Below are positions 25,013 to 32,120 of a stretch of DNA of 64,000 bases, piece after piece. The stretch's first letter is position 1; each line of letters begins with the position of its first letter. The stretch spans positions 55,828 through 119,827 of the forward strand of contig JBBSGB010000007.1 of the NCBI GenBank assembly GCA_038254545.1, in the 5' to 3' direction. The notes below the pieces were generated by a model. The model was not told the origin of the DNA and made no database searches. It saw only the letters and a program-made list of their open reading frames with translations. The DNA is from CAHJXF01 sp038254545. GTDB taxonomy: Bacteria > Pseudomonadota > Gammaproteobacteria > Burkholderiales > Burkholderiaceae_D. The translations under genes were made by a program, and so were the position numbers.

Positions 25013-26014
25013 ATGACGGCAGCGATGCCCGTACTCGTGACGGGTGCCGGCGGCTTCCTCGGTTCGGCCGTGGTGAGGAGGGCACTTGCCAGCGGCCACC
25101 GGGTGCGCGCGATGGTTCGCGGCACGAGTCCCTTGGTGAACCTCAGCGGTCTGGACGTCGAAGTGGTTCGAGCCGACATCCGCGATCCCGACGCGGTCGC
25201 GCGCGCTGTTGCCGGGACGCGCTTCGTCTTTCATGTGGCCGCCGACTACCGGCTCTGGGCGCGCGAACCCGAGGAGATCGTGCGCACCAACGTAGTGGGC
25301 ACGCGCACGGTGATGGAAGCGGCGCTGCGCGCAAGTGTCGAACGGATCGTCTACACAAGCAGCGTGGCGACGCTCGCGCTGCGGCCGGACGGCATTCCAT
25401 CAGACGAGACCATGCCGCTCGCGGAAGACAATGCAATCGGCGCCTACAAGCGCAGCAAGGTGGCCGCCGAGCGCATCGTATCGGCCATGATCGCCGACGA
25501 CGGCTTGCCCGCAGTGATCGTCAACCCGTCCACGCCGATCGGGCCGCGCGACGCGAGACCGACCCCGACCGGCCGCATCATCGTCGAAGCCGCATCCGGC
25601 CGCATGCCGGCCTTTCTCGATACGGGTCTCAATCTCGTCCATGTCGACGACGTGGCATCGGGCCATCTTGCAGCGCTGGAACGAGGCCGAATCGGCGAGC
25701 GCTACATCCTGGGCGGTCAGAACGTCGCACTTGCGGACATGCTCGCCGGCATCGCGCAGCTGATGCATCGCCGCCCGCCCAAGCTGCGGCTGCCGCGGCG
25801 GCTGCTGTATCCGCTGGCGATCGCGGCCGAAACCCTCGCCCGGTTTACGGGCGCCGAGCCGTTCATCACCGTTGATGGGCTGCACATGGCGAGGCACCAC
25901 ATGTTTTTCACTTCGGCAAAAGCCGAGCAGGAGCTGAGCTATCGCGCTCGCCCTTATGTGGAAGGCTTGCGCGATGCGATCGCGTGGTTTCGCACTGCGG
26001 GCTACGTCCGATGA
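25013..26014 (+). CDS. hpnA: hopanoid-associated sugar epimerase/reductase HpnA
   Basis: HpnA is an extended short-chain dehydrogenase found in hopanoid clusters. The 333-residue protein has the NAD-binding motif VTGAGGFLGSAVV near residues 7-19, the active-site YKRSK, and ADIRDPDAVARAV for cofactor binding. Its start ATG follows the tRNA-Thr CCA by 8 bases with no ribosome binding site; ATG at 25025 is an alternative, also without one. The stop overlaps hpnB (ATGA). The exact chemistry is not settled in the literature I know; the family placement is firm. Confidence 0.92.
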   Translation: MTAAMPVLVTGAGGFLGSAVVRRALASGHRVRAMVRGTSPLVNLSGLDVEVVRADIRDPDAVARAVAGTRFVFHVAADYRLWAREPEEIVRTNVVGTRTVMEAALRASVERIVYTSSVATLALRPDGIPSDETMPLAEDNAIGAYKRSKVAAERIVSAMIADDGLPAVIVNPSTPIGPRDARPTPTGRIIVEAASGRMPAFLDTGLNLVHVDDVASGHLAALERGRIGERYILGGQNVALADMLAGIAQLMHRRPPKLRLPRRLLYPLAIAAETLARFTGAEPFITVDGLHMARHHMFFTSAKAEQELSYRARPYVEGLRDAIAWFRTAGYVR

Positions 26015-27213
26015 TCGCGCTCACGCTCGCCGCATTGGCTTGCGCAACATGGGTCTATCTCGCGTTCGGGCGCGGAGAGTTCTGGCGTGCCTTGCAGGAC
26101 GATTCAGCGATGCACGAGGCGCTGCGCGAGTTGCAAAGGGATACGCTCACCCGCGCGGGCCCTGCAACCTCATGGCCGCGAGTCGTGGCGATCATCCCGG
26201 CGCGCAACGAAGCCGAGCTCATCGCGACCACCGTCGAGTCGCTGCTGGCCCAACGTTACGCAGGGGAATTCTCGATCGTCGTCGTCGATGATCACAGCGA
26301 AGACGAAACCGCGGCCATCGCTACCGGCTCGGCGAAGGACGCGGGCCTTTCCAAGCGGCTCACGGTGCTTGCGTCCCCGCCATTGCCGGCGGGCTGGACC
26401 GGCAAGCTGTGGGCGACCGCACAAGGCGTCGCGCACGCCGAAAACCTGGCCGAGCCGCCGCTGTTCCTCCTCTTCACCGATGCCGACATCCGTTATGAGC
26501 CCGATGCCGTGGCCGCGCTGGTATTCTCTGCAGTCGAGAAAGAGCTCGTGCTTTCGTCGTTGATGGTCAAGCTGCGGTGTGAAAGTCTTGCGGAACGCAT
26601 GTCGATTCCGGCTTTCGTCTTTTTCTTCCAGATGCTCTATCCCTTCGCGTGGGTCAACCAGAAAAATCGTCGAACCGCTGCCGCGGCGGGAGGTTGCATG
26701 CTGGTCCGGCGAGAGTCGTTGCGAGAGGCCGGTGGCATCGCGTCGATCCGCAATGAACTGATCGACGACTGTGCACTCGCCCGCCGCCTCAAGCCTCACG
26801 GCCCCATCCACCTCGTGCTCGGCGAACACGTGCAGAGTCTTCGCGCGTATCCATCGCTGCACGACATTCGACGGATGGTCGCGCGCTCTGCGTACGCCCA
26901 GCTTCGCTTCTCGCCGTGGCGCCTCGCGATGGTCGTGCTCGCGATGCTTGTCATCTTCATCGCACCCGTTGCTCTGGCCGTTGCCGGCGAGGGATGGGCG
27001 CGAGCGCTCGCGCTTACAGCATGGGGGTCGATGGCGCTGTTGTTCGTGCCGATGCTCCAGCGCTGCCGCGCGAGCTCGTGGTGGGCGTTGGCCTTGCCCG
27101 CGATCGCAGCCGCATACCTCGCATTCACGATCGAGTCGGCGTTTCAGCACTTTCGCGGTCGTGGTGGTGTATGGAAAGGTCGCGTGCACGGCTCCGTAGC
27201 GGATACGCGATGA
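26011..27213 (+). CDS. hpnB: hopanoid-associated glycosyltransferase HpnB
   Basis: This 400-residue family 2 glycosyltransferase has an N-terminal membrane helix (residues 1-20). The GT-A core contains AIIPARNEAELIATTVESLL, VVVDDHSEDETAAI and the DxD-like FTDADIRYEPD. AAGGCMLVRRESLREAGG and DDCALARRLKPHG follow in the acceptor region, and two or three helices close the C-terminus (residues 305-375). It would glycosylate a hopanoid or its side chain at the inner membrane (inference from family and context). It overlaps hpnA and shc by 4 bases each, so the three are translationally coupled. Confidence 0.9.
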   Translation: MIALTLAALACATWVYLAFGRGEFWRALQDDSAMHEALRELQRDTLTRAGPATSWPRVVAIIPARNEAELIATTVESLLAQRYAGEFSIVVVDDHSEDETAAIATGSAKDAGLSKRLTVLASPPLPAGWTGKLWATAQGVAHAENLAEPPLFLLFTDADIRYEPDAVAALVFSAVEKELVLSSLMVKLRCESLAERMSIPAFVFFFQMLYPFAWVNQKNRRTAAAAGGCMLVRRESLREAGGIASIRNELIDDCALARRLKPHGPIHLVLGEHVQSLRAYPSLHDIRRMVARSAYAQLRFSPWRLAMVVLAMLVIFIAPVALAVAGEGWARALALTAWGSMALLFVPMLQRCRASSWWALALPAIAAAYLAFTIESAFQHFRGRGGVWKGRVHGSVADTR

Positions 27214-29210
27214 ATGCCGCAGTACATTCGGACTTACAGCCTGCTGCGGCCGTCGCCGCGCCAGGGGTCGGGGACACGCCGCAGACCGATATCGACCGAT
27301 GCATCGCGCGCGCCACCGATGCCTTGCTCGCGCAGCAGCGTTCCGACGGCCATTGGGTATTCGAGCTCGAAGCCGACGCGACGATTCCCGCGGAATACGT
27401 TCTGCTGACGCATTATCTCGGAGAGCCCGAGCCGACGCTCGAACGCAGGATCGCCGCCTATCTGCGGCGAGTCCGTCTTCCTGGCGGTGGCTGGCCGCTG
27501 CACCACGCAGGCGTGTTCAACATCAGCGCGAGCGTCAAAGCCTACTTCGCGTTGAAGGCCATCGGCGATTCGCCGGACGCGCCGCACATGCGCGAAGCGC
27601 GCGAGGCGATCCTTGCCCACGGCGGCGCGGAGTCCGCGAACGTGTTCACGCGCATATTGCTCGCGCTCTTCGGCGCCCTGTCGTGGTCGGCGGTCCCTGT
27701 CACGCCCGTGGAAATCATGTTTCTTCCGCGTCGTTTCCCGATCAACCTCTCGCGCATCTCATATTGGGGGCGAACGGTGTTGGTCCCGCTGCTGGTCCTG
27801 CAAGCGTTGAAGCCATTGGCGCGCAATCCGCGGGGAGTTCGCATCGACGAACTCTTTCTGCGTGATCCGCAAGAGGTCAGGCGGCCGAGCCGGGCGCCGC
27901 ATCAGTCGCAAGTCTGGTTCGGCGTGTTCGCGACGATCGACGCTATGCTGCGGGCCGCCGAGCCGGCCTTGCCGCGTGCGATTCGCCGCCGCGCAATCGA
28001 CCGCGCAGTCGCCTTCGTGCATGAACGGCTGAACGGCGACTCAGGCTTGGGTGCGATCTTCCCGGCCATGGCGAACACCGTGATGATGTTCGACGCATTG
28101 GGTTATGCGCGTGATCATCCCGATCTCGTCACGGCTCGCAAGGCCATCGACCGGTTGCTCGTGGTGGATCGCGACGAGGCGTACTGCCAGCCTTGCGTAT
28201 CGCCAGTGTGGGATACGGCCTTGGTATGCCATGCGTTGATGGAGACCGGCGATCGGGCCGCATTCGAAAGCGCGGAGCAGGGTTTGCACTGGTTGAAGTC
28301 GCGCCAGGTGCTCGACGTCCACGGCGACTGGGCGCTGGCTCGGCCGCGCGTGCGACCCGGCGGCTGGGCCTTCCAATACGACAATCCGCATTACCCGGAT
28401 CTGGACGATACGGCAGCGGTCGTGCTTGCGATGCACAGGCTCGCGCATATGCAAGGCGACGCGACCACCGCTTTCGATCAAGCCATCGAGCGAGGCAGCG
28501 AATGGGTACTCGGGCTGCAAAGCCGCAACGGCGGATGGGGCGCCTTCGACGCCGACAACACACGCGAGTATCTGAACAATATTCCGTTCGCCGATCACGG
28601 TGCGTTGCTGGACCCGCCCACCGCGGACGTGACCGCACGTTGTGTCGGCATGCTGGCGCAGCTCGCTCGACCCGGTGACAAGCATGCACTCGAGCGCGGC
28701 TTGCAGTTCCTGAGTAATCAGCAACGCGCAGACGGCAGTTGGTATGGACGCTGGGGAATGAATTACATCTATGGCACGTGGTCTGTGCTGTGCGCCTTGC
28801 ATGGAGCCGGGGTCAGTCCCGAGGCACCGGAGGTGAAACGTGCGGCGCGCTGGCTGCTGTCGATACAGAACAACGATGGTGGCTGGGGAGAGGAGGGCAG
28901 CAGTTACGAGCTCGATTCCGACGGCCACAAGCCCGCGCCCAGCACGGCTTCACAAACCGCGTGGGCAATCCTCGGACTAATGGCCGCCAGCGAAACCAGC
29001 AACGCCGCGGTCGAGCGCGGCGTCGCCTATCTGACCGGCACGCAACAGCCGGACGGCTTCTGGGCGGAATCCCACTTCACGGCGACGGGGTTTCCGCGCG
29101 TCTTCTATCTGCGTTACCACGGGTATCCCAAATTCTTTCCGCTATGGGCATTGGCGCGTTATCGCGCGCTCAAGCAGTCGCCGCACGTCGACCTGCGCTT
29201 CGGGTTGTAA
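27210..29210 (+). CDS. shc: squalene-hopene cyclase
   Basis: The enzyme cyclises squalene to hopene and hopanol, the committed step of hopanoid synthesis. The 666-residue protein has the catalytic DxDD motif (DLDD, residues 397-400). At least five QW repeats are visible: QRSDGHW, QSRNGGW, QRADGSW, QNNDGGW and QQPDGFW. The C-terminal FPRVFYLRYHGYPKFFPLWAL is typical. The start at 27210 overlaps the hpnB stop. Squalene-forming genes (hpnC, hpnD, hpnE) are not in this window and must lie elsewhere if the pathway is complete. Confidence 0.97.
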   Translation: MNAAVHSDLQPAAAVAAPGVGDTPQTDIDRCIARATDALLAQQRSDGHWVFELEADATIPAEYVLLTHYLGEPEPTLERRIAAYLRRVRLPGGGWPLHHAGVFNISASVKAYFALKAIGDSPDAPHMREAREAILAHGGAESANVFTRILLALFGALSWSAVPVTPVEIMFLPRRFPINLSRISYWGRTVLVPLLVLQALKPLARNPRGVRIDELFLRDPQEVRRPSRAPHQSQVWFGVFATIDAMLRAAEPALPRAIRRRAIDRAVAFVHERLNGDSGLGAIFPAMANTVMMFDALGYARDHPDLVTARKAIDRLLVVDRDEAYCQPCVSPVWDTALVCHALMETGDRAAFESAEQGLHWLKSRQVLDVHGDWALARPRVRPGGWAFQYDNPHYPDLDDTAAVVLAMHRLAHMQGDATTAFDQAIERGSEWVLGLQSRNGGWGAFDADNTREYLNNIPFADHGALLDPPTADVTARCVGMLAQLARPGDKHALERGLQFLSNQQRADGSWYGRWGMNYIYGTWSVLCALHGAGVSPEAPEVKRAARWLLSIQNNDGGWGEEGSSYELDSDGHKPAPSTASQTAWAILGLMAASETSNAAVERGVAYLTGTQQPDGFWAESHFTATGFPRVFYLRYHGYPKFFPLWALARYRALKQSPHVDLRFGL

Positions 29211-29221
29211 GGCGGGACTCA

Positions 29222-29932
29222 ATGCAGCCGGACCATGCGTCGCGCACGGTGCTTGCAGTCTGTGGCCTTGCCGTCGAGGCCCGCCTGGCGGCCGGACCCG
29301 GCGTGCGCACCCTGGCCGGCGGTGCTCGTTCACGGGCGCTCGCGAACGCCATCGAGCGCGAACTCGCCGCAGGTGCTGCGGCGATCATCAGCTTCGGCGT
29401 CGCGGGCGCATTGACGTCGGACCTGGCTCCCGGTGCGTTGATCGTAGCCAGCACGATCGTCGGCGATGCAGAAAATTTTCCGGTCGACGCCGAATGGGCG
29501 AGCGCGCTGTTGCGTCGGCTACCCACTGCGATCCATGCGCCGCTTGCGGGCCGCGACAGCGTCGTTGCCGACCCCGAGAGCAAATCACGCCTGCACATCG
29601 AATCCGGTGCGAGCGCCGTCGATATGGAATCGCATGTCGCCGCATGCATCGCGGCGGAGCACGGGCTGCCCTTCGTCGCGCTGCGCGCCATTGCCGATCC
29701 GCTCGCCCGGGCACTTCCCCAGGCGGCGTTGATCGCCATGCGCTTCGATGGCGGCGTCGACCTTCGTGCGGTGATGCAATCGGTGGCGCGCCGGCCGCGT
29801 CAGTTGCCGCAGCTCTTGCGCATCGCGCTCGATATGCGAAGAGCCCTAAGCGCCCTCGCTCGCGGGCGTCGGCTGCTGGGCGATCGGCTTGGCTACGCGG
29901 ATCTCGATGAGCTTCTTCTGCACGTGATCTGA
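29222..29932 (+). CDS. hpnG: hopanoid nucleoside phosphorylase HpnG
   Basis: HpnG, of the purine nucleoside phosphorylase/MTA-SAH nucleosidase superfamily, is reported to remove adenine from adenosylhopane, leading to ribosylhopane. The 236-residue protein shows GAAAIISFGVAGALTSDL and the nucleoside-binding AVDMESHVAA. It follows shc by 11 bases. The last 87 bases overlap, tail to tail, the 3' end of hpnH on the other strand. Its adenine product could be salvaged by the apt gene at 43627 (inference). Confidence 0.9.
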   Translation: MQPDHASRTVLAVCGLAVEARLAAGPGVRTLAGGARSRALANAIERELAAGAAAIISFGVAGALTSDLAPGALIVASTIVGDAENFPVDAEWASALLRRLPTAIHAPLAGRDSVVADPESKSRLHIESGASAVDMESHVAACIAAEHGLPFVALRAIADPLARALPQAALIAMRFDGGVDLRAVMQSVARRPRQLPQLLRIALDMRRALSALARGRRLLGDRLGYADLDELLLHVI

Positions 29933-31003
29933 AAACACGTACTTGGCAGGCCGCACGTGCGCGAAGGAGATCTCCTCGGCCATGGCTCCTTCGGTGCGCA
30001 CGCCGCGCACGGCCACGCCGAGCGCTCGCAACGGATGGCGTACTGCGTCATTGACGGCCGTGGCTTCATAGCCGCTATGGACCATGCAGTCTGCGCACTT
30101 CGCGTAATTGCCCGTGCCGTAGGAATCCCAGTCGGTCTCATCCATCAGTTCGCCGAAAGTCTTTGCATAGCCCTCGCCGAGCAGATAGCAGGGGCGTTGC
30201 CAACCGAACACCGTGCGCGTCGGGTTGCCCCACGGCGTGCAGCGGTAGTCGCGATTGCCCGCAAGAAAATCGAGAAAGAGTCCCGATTGGCTGAACGACC
30301 ACGCGCGTCCGTTGCGACCACGACGGAAGATGTCGCGGAACAATTGCTTGGTGCGCGCGCGGTTGAGGAAGTGCAGTTGGTCGGGCGCGCGCTCGTAGGC
30401 ATAGCCCGGCGAGACGGTGATCCCATCGATGCCGATCGTCGTGACGTCGTCGAAGAACTTCGCGACCCGCTCGGGCTCCGCGTCGTTGAAGAGCGTGCAG
30501 TTGATGTTCACGCGAAAGCCCGCCGCCTTCGCTTTGCGTATCGCCTGTACCGCGCGGTCGTACACACCGCCCTGGCATACCGAGTGGTCGTGCATCCCCT
30601 GGTCGCCGTCGAGGTGGATCGACCACACGAAGAAAGGACTGGGCTTGAACAGGTGCAGGCGCTTCTCGAGCAGTAGCGCATTGGTGCACAGGTAGACGAA
30701 CTTGCGCCGAGCCACGATGCCTTCCACGATGCGATCGATCTCCTTGTGCAGCAGCGGCTCGCCGCCTGCGATGGACACCACCGGCGCGTCGCATTCATCG
30801 ACGGCGGCAAGGCAATCCGCGAGTGGCAAGCGCTGGTCGAGGATCTCGTCGGGATAGTCGATCTTGCCGCAGCCCGCGCACGCGAGGTTGCAACGAAACA
30901 GCGGCTCGAGCATCAGCACCAGCGGATAGCGCTTCTTCTTCGCCAATTGCTGACGAACAACATAAGCACCGACGTATGCTTTCTGGATCAGGGGGATTGC
31001 CAT
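29846..31003 (-). CDS. hpnH: hopanoid biosynthesis radical SAM enzyme HpnH
   Basis: HpnH attaches the 5'-deoxyadenosyl group of SAM to hopene, giving adenosylhopane, the first step of extended C35 hopanoids. The 385-residue protein has the radical SAM motif C38-x3-C42-x2-C45 (CNLACAGC), VSIAGGEPLLH, and a C-terminal cysteine region (YAKCADCMVHSGYE). Its start lies 4 bases after the ispH copy 2 stop, so the two are one transcript. Its 3' end overlaps hpnG by 87 bases. Confidence 0.96.
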   Translation of the reverse strand: MAIPLIQKAYVGAYVVRQQLAKKKRYPLVLMLEPLFRCNLACAGCGKIDYPDEILDQRLPLADCLAAVDECDAPVVSIAGGEPLLHKEIDRIVEGIVARRKFVYLCTNALLLEKRLHLFKPSPFFVWSIHLDGDQGMHDHSVCQGGVYDRAVQAIRKAKAAGFRVNINCTLFNDAEPERVAKFFDDVTTIGIDGITVSPGYAYERAPDQLHFLNRARTKQLFRDIFRRGRNGRAWSFSQSGLFLDFLAGNRDYRCTPWGNPTRTVFGWQRPCYLLGEGYAKTFGELMDETDWDSYGTGNYAKCADCMVHSGYEATAVNDAVRHPLRALGVAVRGVRTEGAMAEEISFAHVRPAKYVFSDHVQKKLIEIRVAKPIAQQPTPASEGA

Positions 31004-31007
31004 GGAT

Positions 31008-31970
31008 TCAAGCGGTCGCTAACGATGAGTGTGAAGGTGCAGCGCCATCGCCGGTCAGTTGCGCCGGCAGACGGAACTCTACTGTTTCCTGGATGCCCGG
31101 CAAGGTCGACACCTCGACCGGACCCAAGCGCCGCAGAGCGGCGATGACATCCTGAACCTGCGCTTCGGGCGCCGATGCGCCCGCAGTAACGCCGACTGTG
31201 CGGGCATCGCGTACCCAGGCCGGGTCGAGCTCGCCGCCGTCGCCGAGCAGATAACTCGGAACACCGGCTTCGACACCGATCTCGGCCAGACGGTTCGAGT
31301 TGGAACTGTTTTTCGCACCGACCACGAGGATCACGTCGACATGCCGCGCGAGATTGCGCACGGCCAACTGGCGGTTCTGGGTCGCGTAACAGATATCGTT
31401 CGTCTCGGGACCGGCAAGGTTTGAGAAACGCCTCTTGAGGGCTTCGATCGTCGCACGCGTGTCCTCGACGCTCAGGGTCGTCTGGGTCACGTAGGCAACG
31501 GGCGTGTCCGCGGTGATCGCGAGCTTCTCGACGTCGGCCGCATTTTCGACCAGAAAAACGGTTTGGGAGACCTGGCCCATCGTTCCCTCGACTTCCGCGT
31601 GCCCGGCGTGGCCGATGAGTATCAAGGTGCGCCCCTCGGCAACGAAACGTCTGGCCTGAAGATGCACTTTCGTGACGAGCGGACAGGTGGCGTCCAGAAC
31701 GGGTAGTCCCCGCTTGGTGGCCTGCTCCTCGATGGCTTTCGAGACGCCGTGCGCGCTGAAGATCGTGACCGCTCCGGCCGGAATCTCGGCGATGCCCTCG
31801 ACGAAACGGGCGCCCTTGTCCTCGAGCGATCGAACCACGTGGCGATTGTGGACGATCTCGTGCCGGACGTAGATGGGCGCCCCGAACTTCTCCACCGCGC
31901 GCTCGACAATCTCGATGGCACGGACCACGCCAGCGCAAAAGCCGCGCGGTTCCGCAAGAAGCACCCGCAT
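31008..31970 (-). CDS. ispH: 4-hydroxy-3-methylbut-2-enyl diphosphate reductase, copy 2 (hopanoid-linked)
   Basis: This second full-length IspH (320 residues) has all three cluster cysteines (RGFCAGVVRA at C12, DATCPLVTKVH, DICYATQNRQ) and the HNRHV and GHAGHAEVEG histidines. It differs from the copy at 23146 in many positions and has a different C-terminus (LTGDGAAPSH). ATG at 31970 is chosen; the much longer ORF upstream is not conserved. Its coupling to hpnH suggests dedicated isoprenoid supply for hopanoids. Duplicate ispH genes are also known in Burkholderia. Confidence 0.95.
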   Translation of the reverse strand: MRVLLAEPRGFCAGVVRAIEIVERAVEKFGAPIYVRHEIVHNRHVVRSLEDKGARFVEGIAEIPAGAVTIFSAHGVSKAIEEQATKRGLPVLDATCPLVTKVHLQARRFVAEGRTLILIGHAGHAEVEGTMGQVSQTVFLVENAADVEKLAITADTPVAYVTQTTLSVEDTRATIEALKRRFSNLAGPETNDICYATQNRQLAVRNLARHVDVILVVGAKNSSNSNRLAEIGVEAGVPSYLLGDGGELDPAWVRDARTVGVTAGASAPEAQVQDVIAALRRLGPVEVSTLPGIQETVEFRLPAQLTGDGAAPSHSSLATA

Positions 31971-32013
31971 ATTCGCCTCACTGTGTCGCGTGTTCCGCAT
32001 GGGTCCAGGCGCG

Positions 32014-32043
32014 AGCATAACCTCGGTCAGCGGGCCACGCCAA
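32014..32043 (-). promoter_or_regulatory. possible promoter of ispH copy 2-hpnH
   Basis: On the minus strand TTGGCG and TATGCT are separated by 18 bases, each matching four of six consensus positions. The site lies about 45 bases before the ATG in the 150-base divergent spacer shared with hpnN. Confidence 0.3.
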
Positions 32044-32120
32044 CCGTGAACGAGCGGAAGACGCGTGGACGACACGCCGATCCTTGCGATTTCGCGCCAG
32101 CAGCGAGCCTCTCCACTATC

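Noticed and set aside
31749..32120. N-terminal extension of hpnN upstream of 32121
   Set aside because: This stretch is antisense to ispH copy 2 and the divergent promoter region; HpnN homology starts after 32121.
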